58,552 nt of DNA. It comes from a virus. A model generated the notes under the pieces. That model saw only the letters and a program-made list of their open reading frames with translations, made no database searches and had not been told where the DNA came from. Within the stretch, counting starts at the first letter, position 1. Every line of letters starts with the position of its first letter. This document shows, one piece after another, positions 42,302 through 51,644 of this stretch. The position numbers and the translations under genes are program-made. The stretch spans positions 1 to 58,552 of the IMG/VR virus record IMGVR_UViG_3300021962_000122. The stretch is one strand, 5' to 3'.

Positions 42302-43805
42302 AATTCAGGCCATTCAAAAAGCCCTCCCCACCATGTCCCTAGCAGAGAAGGTGGAGCTGATGGACATGCTTGAGGAACGTGAAAAACGTTACAAACTGGT
42401 GGCTGGGCGCACGGACATGATTAAGTTTGCCCAGCACGTCTACCCCGGATTCAAGGTCGGGCCTCACCACAGGAAGCTGGCCAAGATATTTCAAGACGTG
42501 ATTGATGGCAAAAAGAAACGCGTCATCATCAACATCGCCCCACGTATGGGTAAATCTGAATTCTCGTCGTACCTGTTCCCAGCGTACTTCCTTGGCAACT
42601 TCCCCGACAAGAAGATCATCATGGGCACGCACACCGCCAGCTTGTCTGAGGACTTCGGTCGCCGAGTCAGAAACTTAATCAACGATGAGAGCTACCATGA
42701 ACTATTCCCCCAAACCCTTGTGGCAGACGACCAGAAGGCTGCTGGAAAGTGGAGCACTGCTGCCGGTGGTCAGTATTACGCTGCTGGTGTTGGCGGTGCT
42801 CTCGCTGGTCGCGGAGCTGACCTTTTTGTTATTGACGATCCGCATTCGGAGCAAGATGTAAAGGCTAACTCACGCCTTGCGTTCGACACCGCTTGGTCTT
42901 GGTTTCAGACTGGCCCGTTGCAGCGTCTGATGCCGGGCGGGGGGATCATCGTGGTCATGACACGCTGGGGGCCGTTGGACTTGACCGGCAGGCTCATCCA
43001 GTACCAAGTCAATAACCCGGACTCACCGCAGTGGGAGATCGTGGAGCTACCGGCGATCCTTAATGAAAATACTGAAAATGAAAAAAGCCTTTGGCCAGAG
43101 CAGTGGCCGCTGGAGGCCTTACGCAGCGCCAAGTCCTCGATGGATCCACGGTATTGGAACGCGCAGTACATGCAGCAGCCCACCAGTGACACGGCTGCCA
43201 TCATCAGCAGAAAGCACTGGCGCATCTGGGAGAGCGACACACCGCCTGAGTGCGAGTACATCATCCAGAGCTGGGACACGGCGCACGAGACAAAGAGCAC
43301 ATCTGACTACAGCGCGTGCACAACGTGGGGCGTGTTCTACAACGAGGAAGAAAACAGCAAGGCGCAGGTCATACTGCTGGACGCCTTCAAGGACAGGATG
43401 GCGTTCCCTGAGTTAAAGCAGGTGGCCTTCAAACAGTGGCGGGAGTGGGAGCCGGATGCGTTCATCGTGGAGAAGAAAGCTGCTGGTGGCCCGCTGATCC
43501 AAGAGCTGCGCAACATGGGCATCCCTGTGCAAGAATTTACACCCAGCCGTGGAAACGATAAGATGGTGCGTGTCAACGCCGTGGCCGACATGTTTGCATC
43601 TGGCTTGGTATGGGCACCGGACACACGTTGGGCACGCGAAGTCATTGAGGAAGTCGCAGCTTTCCCTGTGGGGGAGAACGATGACTACGTGGACACGACC
43701 ACCCAAGCACTGCTGCGCGTCAGACAAGGCGGCTTCATCCGTATCGACACAGATGAGCCAGATGAACCCCGATTTTTCAAACGCCGAGTAGCGGCGTACT
43801 ACTGA
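42267..43805 (+). CDS. terL: Terminase large subunit
   Basis: 512 residues. N-terminal ATPase: Walker A APRMGKSE (91-98), Walker B LFVIDDPHSEQD, coupling motif VMTRW. C-terminal RNase-H-like nuclease: QSWDTAHETK, FIVEKKAAGGPL and DDYVDTTTQALL, giving the acidic triad. It packages DNA through the portal encoded next. Confidence 0.95.
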   Translation: MKLSNLTLSPTEIQAIQKALPTMSLAEKVELMDMLEEREKRYKLVAGRTDMIKFAQHVYPGFKVGPHHRKLAKIFQDVIDGKKKRVIINIAPRMGKSEFSSYLFPAYFLGNFPDKKIIMGTHTASLSEDFGRRVRNLINDESYHELFPQTLVADDQKAAGKWSTAAGGQYYAAGVGGALAGRGADLFVIDDPHSEQDVKANSRLAFDTAWSWFQTGPLQRLMPGGGIIVVMTRWGPLDLTGRLIQYQVNNPDSPQWEIVELPAILNENTENEKSLWPEQWPLEALRSAKSSMDPRYWNAQYMQQPTSDTAAIISRKHWRIWESDTPPECEYIIQSWDTAHETKSTSDYSACTTWGVFYNEEENSKAQVILLDAFKDRMAFPELKQVAFKQWREWEPDAFIVEKKAAGGPLIQELRNMGIPVQEFTPSRGNDKMVRVNAVADMFASGLVWAPDTRWAREVIEEVAAFPVGENDDYVDTTTQALLRVRQGGFIRIDTDEPDEPRFFKRRVAAYY

Positions 43806-43811
43806 GGATAA

Positions 43812-46256
43812 ATGATGGCCACCAACATAGACAAAGCGCTGTTTCAACAACCCCAAGGTATCGGAGAGCTGGCGCAAGACGAAGAAGCAATTGAGATTGA
43901 GATCATTGACCCCGAAGCGGTCAACATTGATATTGGGGACGTAGAGATAAGCATCAGGCCCGGTGAGGACGACGAGTTCAACGAGAACTTGGCCGACACG
44001 CTGGACGAAGATGACATCATGGCGATGGCGTCTGAGTTGGCCGCAGACATTGAGCAAGACAAGAACTCCCGCAAGGACTGGGAGAAGGCCTACACAGAAG
44101 GCTTAAAACTGTTGGGCCTTCAGTACGAAGAGCGCACAGAACCTTGGAACGGCGCGTCTGGCGTGTTCCACCCTATGATTACAGAAGCCGTGGTGCGCTT
44201 CCAGTCAGAGACCATCACCGAGACATTCCCCGCGCAAGGCCCCGTGCGTACAAAAATTCTGGGCAAAGAGACTCAGGAAAAACAAGAAGCCGCAGTGCGT
44301 GTGCAAGAGGACATGAACTACGAGTTGACAGAGGTGATGCGTGAGTTCAGACCCGAGCACGAGCGCATGCTGTGGAGTCTGCCAGCCACGGGTTCCGCGT
44401 TCAAGAAGGTGTACTATGACCCCAACATTGGCCGCCAAGTATCCATATTCATACCGGCAGAAGACATCATCCTGCCCTACGGCACGACCGATTTGGATAC
44501 CTGTTACCGCTTGACGCACGTCATGCGCAAGACAAAGAACGAGATTGTCAAGCTCCAACAAGCAGGCTTTTACCGCGACATCGAGCTGCCTGACCCAACC
44601 AAAGACCAAGATAACATCAAAAAGGCCAAGGACAAAGAGACAGGGTTCTCTGACCTGAACGACGACAGATATACGCTGTACGAATGCCACGTTGACTTGG
44701 TGCTCAAAGGCGACGAACTCAAAGATGAGGACGATGACGAACCAACAGGCATCACAAGGCCGTACGTCGTTACTTTAATAAAAGGCTCGAACGATGTTCT
44801 GGCCATCCGTAGAAACTGGGAACAGGACGATCCACTTGAAATCAAACGACAGCACTTTGTTCACTATCAATACATCCCGGGTTTTGGAGCGTACGGCTTT
44901 GGCCTATTCCATCTCATTGGAGGGTATGCCAAATCGGCCACGAGTCTCATGCGCCAGCTTATTGACGCAGGTACTCTCTCAAACCTGCCCGGGGGACTCA
45001 AATCCCGTGGCATGCGCATCAAAGGCGACGACACACCTATTGCTCCCGGAGAATGGCGCGACGTAGATATTGGTTCGGGGGCGCTCAGAGACAGCATCCT
45101 GCCACTGCCATACAAAGAACCCAGCATGGTGTTGGCTGGGTTGATGGACAAGATTGTGGAGGAAGGCCGCAGGTTTGCTGCCACTGCCGACATGAAGGTG
45201 TCGGACATGTCCGCCCAAGCCCCTGTGGGCACCACACTGGCGTTGCTCGAGCGCCAGCTAAAAGTCATGAGCGCCGTGCAAGCGCGTCTGCACTACACAT
45301 TCAAACAAGAGCTGCGTCTGCTGGCCGCGATCATCCGCGACTACACAGACCCAGACTACGACTACGACCCCATCGACGCACCGCGTAAAGCCAAGGCTGC
45401 TGACTACGACCATGTAGACATCATCCCTGTGAGCGACCCCAACGCAGCAACCATGAGCCAGCGGGTTGTGCAGTACCAAGCGGTCATTCAGATGGCGCAG
45501 ATGGCTCCAGACATCTACGACTTGCCGCAGTTGCACAGACAGATGTTGGCTGTGTTGGGTATCAAGGATGCCGATAAGCTTGTGCCCCTGCCGGACGACC
45601 AGAAACCGAAAGACCCTGTGTCTGAGAACATGGCCGCGTTGCGCATGGAGCCACTCAAAGCATTCTTCTATCAAGATCATCAGTCGCACATTCAGGTGCA
45701 CATGATGGCGATGCAGGATCCAATCGTCATGGAGTTGGTTGGACAGAACCCCAAGGCTCCACAGATTCAAGCTGCCATGATGGCGCACGTTGCTGAGCAC
45801 GTTGGCTTTGCCTACCGTCAGAAGATTGAGCAGCAACTGGGCATGCCCTTGCCGCCGGAAGATGAGAAGCTGCCACCAGAAATTGAGACACAGCTCTCAG
45901 GCATGATGGCTCAGGCCGCACAGCAAGTGCTCCAGCAGAGTCAAGCAATGGCTGCGCAAAAACAAGCTCAGCAACAACAGCAAGACCCGCTCATCCAGAT
46001 GCAGCAGCAAGAGTTGCAGATCAAGATGCAGGAGCTGGCGTTGAAAAAACAAGAAGTCGAGGGCAAGCTTGACCTTGAGAACAAACGCCTTGAGGTTGAT
46101 GCGATGGCCAAAGCTGGCCAGCTCAAACACCAAAAGACAACAGCGAACATCACCGCACTTGCAAAAGCTGGGGACATAAAGACCAAGCGCGAGCAAATGC
46201 AAATGCAGATGCAAATGCAGCAACGCAACAACCAAAAGGAGAAGCCAACTAAATGA
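43812..46256 (+). CDS. Portal protein
   Basis: 814 residues, larger than the P22 portal (about 725 residues). DWEKAYTEGLKLLGLQYEE, EPWNGASGVFHPMITEAV, LPATGSAFKKVYYDP and YIPGFGAYGFGLFHLIGG are typical of this portal family. A Gln-rich C-terminal tail (QQSQAMAAQKQAQQQQQDP and beyond) is probably a barrel or coiled coil. SD GAGGATAA. Confidence 0.88.
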   Translation: MMATNIDKALFQQPQGIGELAQDEEAIEIEIIDPEAVNIDIGDVEISIRPGEDDEFNENLADTLDEDDIMAMASELAADIEQDKNSRKDWEKAYTEGLKLLGLQYEERTEPWNGASGVFHPMITEAVVRFQSETITETFPAQGPVRTKILGKETQEKQEAAVRVQEDMNYELTEVMREFRPEHERMLWSLPATGSAFKKVYYDPNIGRQVSIFIPAEDIILPYGTTDLDTCYRLTHVMRKTKNEIVKLQQAGFYRDIELPDPTKDQDNIKKAKDKETGFSDLNDDRYTLYECHVDLVLKGDELKDEDDDEPTGITRPYVVTLIKGSNDVLAIRRNWEQDDPLEIKRQHFVHYQYIPGFGAYGFGLFHLIGGYAKSATSLMRQLIDAGTLSNLPGGLKSRGMRIKGDDTPIAPGEWRDVDIGSGALRDSILPLPYKEPSMVLAGLMDKIVEEGRRFAATADMKVSDMSAQAPVGTTLALLERQLKVMSAVQARLHYTFKQELRLLAAIIRDYTDPDYDYDPIDAPRKAKAADYDHVDIIPVSDPNAATMSQRVVQYQAVIQMAQMAPDIYDLPQLHRQMLAVLGIKDADKLVPLPDDQKPKDPVSENMAALRMEPLKAFFYQDHQSHIQVHMMAMQDPIVMELVGQNPKAPQIQAAMMAHVAEHVGFAYRQKIEQQLGMPLPPEDEKLPPEIETQLSGMMAQAAQQVLQQSQAMAAQKQAQQQQQDPLIQMQQQELQIKMQELALKKQEVEGKLDLENKRLEVDAMAKAGQLKHQKTTANITALAKAGDIKTKREQMQMQMQMQQRNNQKEKPTK

Positions 46257-46447
46257 TTCAAGAATTCGCACGCGTATTGCGCGACAAATTACGCACCGAC
46301 ATGAACAACTACGCAGATGACTGCGCCGGTGGTGGGTGTCGCAACTTTGAAGAGTATCAAAAACTTTGCGGTGTTATTCAGGGTCTAGCCATCGCAGAGC
46401 GCCATCTTCTTGACCTTGCTGAGAAAGTAGAAAAATCCGATGAGTGA
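46253..46447 (+). CDS. Small conserved protein between portal and GroES-like gene
   Basis: 64 residues (MIQEFARVLRDKLRTDMNNY, EYQKLCGVIQGLAIAERHLL), helical, conserved position in related phages as far as I recall. Overlaps both neighbours. Probably a virion or assembly factor. Confidence 0.7.
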   Translation: MIQEFARVLRDKLRTDMNNYADDCAGGGCRNFEEYQKLCGVIQGLAIAERHLLDLAEKVEKSDE

Positions 46448-46874
46448 AATCACGCTTGAACCGGGGCAGTTTGCCCTGCCGGAAATCCAACCCGTTGATG
46501 CACCCGCATCAGATGCAACCAACGAAGAGAAAGCCACAATGCTTCCTGAACCAACAGGATGGAAACTTTTGTGTGCGGTACCCGATATTTCTGAAAAAAT
46601 TGATGGTACAGAGCTTGATCTCGTGAAAGCCACATCCACCCTGCGCCAAGAAGAACATGCCACAACGGTTCTGTTTGTGCTCAAGGTTGGCCCCGACGCG
46701 TACAAAGACCAGACCAAGTTCCCCGCAGGCGCGTGGTGTAAGGAGGGTGACTTTGTTCTCGTGCGTACGTATTCCGGTACGCGATTCAAAATCTTCGGAA
46801 AAGAGTTCCGGCTCATCAATGATGACCAAGTGGACGCTGTTGTGCAAGACCCTCGTGGGCTTACCCGCGCTTAA
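46440..46874 (+). CDS. GroES-like co-chaperonin-type protein
   Basis: 144 residues. After a roughly 38-residue acidic extension comes a GroES-like barrel: GWKLLCAVPDISEKIDG, VLFVLKVGPDAYKD, AGAWCKEGDFVLVRTYSGTR, KEFRLINDDQVDAVV. It may let host GroEL fold the capsid protein, as gp31 does for T4. The mobile loop is short and lacks a clear IVL motif, so it could instead be a structural protein with a GroES fold. Confidence 0.7.
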   Translation: MSEITLEPGQFALPEIQPVDAPASDATNEEKATMLPEPTGWKLLCAVPDISEKIDGTELDLVKATSTLRQEEHATTVLFVLKVGPDAYKDQTKFPAGAWCKEGDFVLVRTYSGTRFKIFGKEFRLINDDQVDAVVQDPRGLTRA

Positions 46875-46885
46875 AAGGAGCAGAT

Positions 46886-47839
46886 ATGGCAGAGCAATAC
46901 AAGTTCCCCGACGAACTTGATGACGACAAAAATCAAAAGGTTGAAGTTCAAACCGAAGATGAAGTCGAAATTGAAATCGTTGACGACACACCGGAGAAAG
47001 ACCGTGGCCGTCGCCCACTTGATCGGGAAGTAGAAGACCCGACAGACGACGAAATTGAGTCATACACCCAAGGTGCACAAAAACGCATCAAGGAGTTGAC
47101 CCATGCCCGCCACGACGAACGCCGTGCCAAAGAAGCCCTTTTGAGGGAAAAGCAAGAGCTTGAGCGTCTTGCACAGCACTATGTTGAGGAAAACAAAAAA
47201 CTCAAACAGTACGTTCACACAGGCACCGAACAGTACGGGGCTATGGCCAAGACTGCGGCTGAAGCGGAATTGGACAAAGCTCGGCAAGAGTACAAAGCGG
47301 CGCAGGAGGCGTTTGACACTGATGCCATCATTGCGGCACAGGAAAAGTTGTTTGAAGCAAAGATGAAGTTGCAACAAGCACAAAACTTTCGCCCACCCCC
47401 TTTACAAACAGAAGAAGTTGATGTACAACCGCGACAACAAGCACCCGAACCGGTGCGAGCTGACGAAAAGACCTTGCGCTGGCAAGCAAAAAACCAGTGG
47501 TTTGGCTCAGACGGGTTCGAGGAAGTTACCAGCTTTGCACTAGGGCTGCATCAAAAACTAGTCAACAATGGAGTTGACCCTCGCTCCGATGAATATTTCG
47601 AGCAAATTGATGCTCGCGTGAAGTCGAAGTTCCCTGAAGTTTTCGGAGGAAACGAAGACAAGCCAAGGTCGGTTGAGACTCCGAGGCGTCCATCATCCGT
47701 GGTGGCACCCGCATCACGTTCGACCGGGACAAGGAAGATACAGTTAACGCCGTCTCAAGCTGCGTTAATTAAAAAGTACAACCTCGACCCGAAAAAATAC
47801 GTTGCTGAAGTTTTAAAACTGGAGAATCAAAATGGCTGA
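46886..47839 (+). CDS. Scaffolding protein
   Basis: 317 residues, very acidic N-terminus then a long charged coiled coil (HARHDERRAKEALLREKQEL), and a basic-containing C-terminus (TGTRKIQLTPSQAALIKKYN). Position before the major capsid gene fits an assembly scaffold. SD AAAAGGAGCAGAT. Confidence 0.8.
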   Translation: MAEQYKFPDELDDDKNQKVEVQTEDEVEIEIVDDTPEKDRGRRPLDREVEDPTDDEIESYTQGAQKRIKELTHARHDERRAKEALLREKQELERLAQHYVEENKKLKQYVHTGTEQYGAMAKTAAEAELDKARQEYKAAQEAFDTDAIIAAQEKLFEAKMKLQQAQNFRPPPLQTEEVDVQPRQQAPEPVRADEKTLRWQAKNQWFGSDGFEEVTSFALGLHQKLVNNGVDPRSDEYFEQIDARVKSKFPEVFGGNEDKPRSVETPRRPSSVVAPASRSTGTRKIQLTPSQAALIKKYNLDPKKYVAEVLKLENQNG

Positions 47840-48284
47840 AAACCGTACCCCTCGTGACAATGTGTCACGCGAAAAGCAGGCTCGTGCTGTATACGTACCG
47901 CCGACTGCGCTGCCCGATCCGACACCTGAACCCGGATATGTCTACCGTTGGGTAGCCACACATGTCTTGGGTCAGCACGAACCAACCAACGTGTCACGCA
48001 AGTTTCGCGATGGCTGGGAGCCGGTGAAAGCAGCAGACCATCCTGAGTTGATGATTACTGGTAGTGAAAAAACGGGCAATGTTGAAATTGGTGGCCTCAT
48101 GCTTTGCAAGATGCCAATCGAGAAAGCACGCGCCCGGGACGAGTACTACGAGCAACAAGCTCAGAACCAGATGGATTCAGTGGACAACCACTTCATGCGA
48201 AACAACGATTCGCGCATGCCGCTGTTTGCAGACCGTAAGTCAACAACCAGTCGCGGTGCGGGTTTTGGTTCAGGTTCTAAATAA
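47832..48284 (+). CDS. Conserved head-module protein
   Basis: 150 residues. DPTPEPGYVYRWVATHVLGQ, RKFRDGWEPVKAADHPEL, then a C-terminal Ser/Gly tail. Recognised as a conserved protein in the head block of similar phages; function not assigned. Confidence 0.65.
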   Translation: MAENRTPRDNVSREKQARAVYVPPTALPDPTPEPGYVYRWVATHVLGQHEPTNVSRKFRDGWEPVKAADHPELMITGSEKTGNVEIGGLMLCKMPIEKARARDEYYEQQAQNQMDSVDNHFMRNNDSRMPLFADRKSTTSRGAGFGSGSK

Positions 48285-48299
48285 ACAAGGAGTCCTTAA

Positions 48300-48926
48300 A
48301 TGGCATCAGTAGCATCCCCTTACGGCCTAAAACCCGTAAATGAGTTGGGCGGCACACCATACGCAGGTGCGACCCGTACTTATCTCATCGACCCCGCAGG
48401 CACTGCCTCAAACATTTACAACGGCTCGCCCGTGTACGTAAATGCGTCTGGCTATTTGGCTGTGGCAACCGCAACCGGCGCTGACGCGACCACAAACGGC
48501 TTCCCTACTGGCACCGCTAATACCGGTATCGTGGGTGTGTTTGTTGGTTGTTCCTACATCAACGCACAAGGCCAAGTAATCTACGCACAGTACTACCCAA
48601 CAGGTACAACTGGCGTGATTAACGCTTACGTTGTGGACGACCCCAATGTTGTGTTCCAAGTCCAGTCCGCTGGCTCTGTGACACAAGCTGCATTGGGCGC
48701 AAACGTATTTTTCTCAACTGGCGCTGTGGCAACAGGCAGCACATCAACAGGTAACTCTACGGCTTCTGTCGTTGCGGGTTCCTCTGCTGTGACTACCACC
48801 GCAGCATTCCGTGTTGTTGGGTTCGTTAATATGCAAGGCTTCTCAGTTGTAGGCGACGCTTACACCGACATCCTTGTCAAGATTAACCCCGGCTATCACT
48901 CATTTACCAACGCTGTTGGCCTGTAA
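48300..48926 (+). CDS. Putative head decoration protein
   Basis: 208 residues, beta-rich and Ala/Thr/Gly-rich (MASVASPYGLKPVNELGG, TANTGIVGVFVGCSYINAQ). Between scaffold and capsid genes, a position typical of head decoration or minor capsid proteins. Confidence 0.65.
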   Translation: MASVASPYGLKPVNELGGTPYAGATRTYLIDPAGTASNIYNGSPVYVNASGYLAVATATGADATTNGFPTGTANTGIVGVFVGCSYINAQGQVIYAQYYPTGTTGVINAYVVDDPNVVFQVQSAGSVTQAALGANVFFSTGAVATGSTSTGNSTASVVAGSSAVTTTAAFRVVGFVNMQGFSVVGDAYTDILVKINPGYHSFTNAVGL

Positions 48927-48939
48927 GGAGTAACTCAAA

Positions 48940-49869
48940 ATGGCAATTTCACGCGCACAACTACTGAAAGAGTTGCTCCCCGGACTGAACGCATTGTTTG
49001 GTATGGAGTACGCACGCTACGGTGAAGAGCACAAAGAAATCTACGAAACAGAGAAATCTGAGCGTAGCTTTGAAGAAGAGACCAAGCTTGCTGGTTTCGG
49101 TGCCGCTCCCGTCAAGAACGAAGGTTCCGCAATTGCTTATGACAATGCGCAGGAAGCCTTCACTGCACGGTACAACCACGAAACCATCGCCTTGGGTTTC
49201 TCAATCACTGAAGAAGCGATTGAAGATAACTTATACGACAGCTTGTCTGCTCGTTACACCAAAGCTTTGGCTCGTGCCATGTCATACACCAAGCAAGTCA
49301 AAGCAGCCTCTGTTATCAACAACGGCTTCAATGGCTCCTACTTGGGCGGTGATGGCGTTACCTTGTTTGGTAACAACAGCTCCAGCACTCGTGTTGGCCA
49401 CCCCTTGGTAAATGGTTCTGTTAACTACAACAGCCCAACCACTGGTGTGGACTTGAACGAAACTTCTTTGGAAAATGCCGTGATTCAAATCGCAGCATGG
49501 ACTGATGAACGTGGTCTGTTGATCGCTGCCAAGCCTCGCAAGATGATTGTGCCTCCGTCACTCATGTTCGTTGCCAAGCGTTTGCTTGACACTGAGCTGC
49601 GTGTCTCTACTGCTGACAACGACATCAACGCGTTGAAGCAGATGGGTGCAATCCCTGAAGGCTATACCGTCAACCACTTCTTGACCGACACAAACGGCTG
49701 GTACTTGATTACCGACGTTCCAAACGGCATGAAGCACTTCGAGCGTATGCCTTTGTCCAACTCAATGGACGGTGATTTCGACACCGGCAACGTCCGTTAC
49801 AAGGCCCGTGAGCGTTACAGCTTTGGTTGGTCTGATCCCCTCGGTATGTGGGGTTCTGCTGGCGCGTAA
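48940..49869 (+). CDS. Major capsid protein
   Basis: 309 residues, HK97-like arrangement: an N-terminal helix (LLKELLPGLNALFGMEYARY), an E-loop-like region, SITEEAIEDNLYDSLSARYT, RGLLIAAKPRKMIVPPSLMF and C-terminal YKARERYSFGWSDPLGMWG. SD AAGGAGTAACTCAAA. Followed by a strong terminator. Confidence 0.92.
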   Translation: MAISRAQLLKELLPGLNALFGMEYARYGEEHKEIYETEKSERSFEEETKLAGFGAAPVKNEGSAIAYDNAQEAFTARYNHETIALGFSITEEAIEDNLYDSLSARYTKALARAMSYTKQVKAASVINNGFNGSYLGGDGVTLFGNNSSSTRVGHPLVNGSVNYNSPTTGVDLNETSLENAVIQIAAWTDERGLLIAAKPRKMIVPPSLMFVAKRLLDTELRVSTADNDINALKQMGAIPEGYTVNHFLTDTNGWYLITDVPNGMKHFERMPLSNSMDGDFDTGNVRYKARERYSFGWSDPLGMWGSAGA

Positions 49870-49879
49870 GCGACTTGAG

Positions 49880-49909
49880 AAAAGGGGACTAGCGTCCCCT
49901 TTTCTTTTG
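49880..49909 (+). terminator. Intrinsic terminator after the major capsid gene
   Basis: AAAAGGGGAC-TAGC-GTCCCCTTTT followed by CTTTT; 10-bp stem and T-rich tail. Confidence 0.9.
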
Positions 49910-49940
49910 CGGTATATTCAAACCATTCCGGGGTTTTCCG

Positions 49941-49997
49941 GTGCATCTGACAGTCCCGGCTGACGACATGCAGACAGATGCACTACCACTCGCATGT
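49941..49997 (+). promoter_or_regulatory. Pseudoknot-capable leader before the post-capsid gene
   Basis: GTGCATCTG (49941-49949) pairs with CAGATGCAC (49975-49983). The loop segment ACATGC (49966-49971) pairs with GCATGT (49992-49997), which touches the SD GAGGA. This is an H-type pseudoknot geometry next to the start of the next gene. I cannot match it to a riboswitch class. Confidence 0.55.
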
Positions 49998-50008
49998 GAG
50001 GACACATC

Positions 50009-50410
50009 ATGGCAAATACCACATTCAATGGGCCGGTTCGTTCTGAAAACGGCTTCCAATCCATTTCTGTTAACTCCACTACTGGGGCAGTTACCGTTAA
50101 CTCCACCTTTGGGCAAGGCGTTGTTTTAGGAACGCAGTCTTTGTCTGGCGCAGGCGCAGTTGACATCACCAACGCTTTTACATCTCTTACAACCACAGGC
50201 GCGGCACAGGCGCTGACGTTGGCAAACGGAGATGTGGGAGAAGTAAAAATTATCACGCATACAGTAGATGGCGGTTCTGCTGTACTGACTCCCACAACCA
50301 AAATTGGTTTTACCACCATCACTTTCACTGGCGTTGGCGAATCAGCCATGTTGGTGTATACCTCCGCTGGCTGGGCAATTGTTGCTTTGAACGGCGCAGT
50401 CGCAGCTTAA
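50009..50410 (+). CDS. Beta-rich virion protein
   Basis: 133 residues (MANTTFNGPVRSENGFQSIS, then repeats of T/V/G strands). Behind the pseudoknot-capable leader and capsid terminator. Perhaps a head fibre or decoration protein. Confidence 0.65.
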   Translation: MANTTFNGPVRSENGFQSISVNSTTGAVTVNSTFGQGVVLGTQSLSGAGAVDITNAFTSLTTTGAAQALTLANGDVGEVKIITHTVDGGSAVLTPTTKIGFTTITFTGVGESAMLVYTSAGWAIVALNGAVAA

Positions 50411-50422
50411 TAGGAGCATTCC

Positions 50423-50710
50423 ATGACGATGCAAGCTGATGTCCAGTCAACGCGACTGACGGCAGACGGACAAGCGGTCAATTACCGCACCCGTGTGAAA
50501 ACCGTGTATGGCCTTGCGGGAGCAAGCGCAGGGTCAGTCAAGCTGTATAACGGAACAGACGCAACTGGCACACTGTTGCTCGAAGTGGATACTCCGGCAG
50601 GCACAGCAAACACGTTTCTTTTACCAATACCCGGTGAAGGCATCTTGTTTACCATAGGCGTTTATGCTGATGTGACCAACATCACGGGCGTAACGATTGT
50701 CTATGGCTAA
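50423..50710 (+). CDS. Small beta-rich virion protein
   Basis: 95 residues; VKLYNGTDATGTLLLEVDTP and PGEGILFTIGVYADV suggest a beta sandwich. SD AATAGGAGCATTCC. Its end overlaps the next gene. Confidence 0.65.
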   Translation: MTMQADVQSTRLTADGQAVNYRTRVKTVYGLAGASAGSVKLYNGTDATGTLLLEVDTPAGTANTFLLPIPGEGILFTIGVYADVTNITGVTIVYG

Positions 50711-51026
50711 GTCACCAGCATGGCAACGCAAGGAAGGGAAGTCCGAGAGCGGCGGCTTGAACGCCAAAGGACGAGCTTCCTACAACGCAGCAAATCCGGG
50801 GAAACCCGGGTTGAAGCCGCCTCAGCCACAGGGCGGCAGTCGCCGCGACTCTTTCTGCGCCCGAATGAAAGGCATGAAAGCGAAGCTTACGAGCGCCAAG
50901 ACCGCAAACGATCCAGATTCGAGGATTAACAAGAGCCTTCGTGCGTGGAACTGTGCTGATGGTGGCTACGTCACCAAGGCCGATGGCTGTGCCACCAAGG
51001 GCAAGACGAAAGGCAGGTTTGTGTAA
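50703..51026 (+). CDS. Basic conserved phage protein (DUF6321-like)
   Basis: 107 residues, MAKSPAWQRKEGKSESGGLN, then GSRRDSFCARMKGMK and SRINKSLRAWNC. I recognise this family as a small basic phage protein; DNA binding in the head is plausible. Confidence 0.7.
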   Translation: MAKSPAWQRKEGKSESGGLNAKGRASYNAANPGKPGLKPPQPQGGSRRDSFCARMKGMKAKLTSAKTANDPDSRINKSLRAWNCADGGYVTKADGCATKGKTKGRFV

Positions 51027-51275
51027 ATGGCAGAGGCAGACATTCTTACAGCCAGAGAGTTGGCTACGCACGCGGCAAATATTGACCATTTGCAAAACGA
51101 CGTGGACAAAATCATGGCGGACATGGATGAGATCAAACGCTCAATTGCACAAATCAACACCACTTTGTCTGAGGCGAAGGGTGGCTGGAAAGTGTTCATG
51201 CTGCTTGGCGGTGTGAGTGGGGGTACTGTGGGGGCAGGGCTTGTACAAACAGCACATTACTTTTTGGGTAAGTGA
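51027..51275 (+). CDS. Holin-like or membrane-anchored coiled-coil protein
   Basis: 82 residues. A coiled coil (DHLQNDVDKIMADMDEIKRS) and a C-terminal hydrophobic segment (KVFMLLGGVSGGTVGAGLVQ). This layout is like XhlA-type hemolysin/holin partners. It is the best holin candidate in the structural block. Confidence 0.55.
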   Translation: MAEADILTARELATHAANIDHLQNDVDKIMADMDEIKRSIAQINTTLSEAKGGWKVFMLLGGVSGGTVGAGLVQTAHYFLGK

Positions 51276-51643
51276 TGCCAAGCACCAGCAAGAAGCAACA
51301 CAATTTCATGGCGGCGGTGGCCAATAACCCGTCGTTTGCCAAGAAGGTAGGAGTCCCACAGTCTGTGGGCAAGGATTTTTCAAACGCCGACAAAGGCAAA
51401 ACTTTTAAAAGAGGTGGTGATATGGCTAAAGCAAACCCTTTCATGGAAATGATTGCCAAGAAAAAAGAGATGGCAAAAGGCAAAAAAGAAATGCCAATGA
51501 AAAAGATGGCTTCTGGTGGCATGACCAGCGCCAAAATGGGTTCTGTCAAAACCGCAGCTCCAAGCCGTGATGGTGTGGCTGTCAAAGGCAAAACCAAAGG
51601 CAAGATGGTCACCATGAAATCTGGCGGCAAAGCCTACTGCTGA
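51275..51643 (+). CDS. Small Lys-rich protein (DUF3008-like)
   Basis: 122 residues; MPSTSKKQHNFMAAVANNPS and FAKKVGVPQSVGKDF are the conserved part, then FKRGGDMAK, a Met/Lys-rich stretch and KSGGKAYC. ATG at 51275 overlaps the preceding stop. Virion-associated by position. Confidence 0.7.
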   Translation: MPSTSKKQHNFMAAVANNPSFAKKVGVPQSVGKDFSNADKGKTFKRGGDMAKANPFMEMIAKKKEMAKGKKEMPMKKMASGGMTSAKMGSVKTAAPSRDGVAVKGKTKGKMVTMKSGGKAYC

Positions 51644-51644
51644 C

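Noticed and set aside
46440-46874. T4 gp31 orthologue
   Set aside because: The barrel pattern is GroES-like, but the mobile loop and overall sequence do not resemble gp31 closely enough to use that name.
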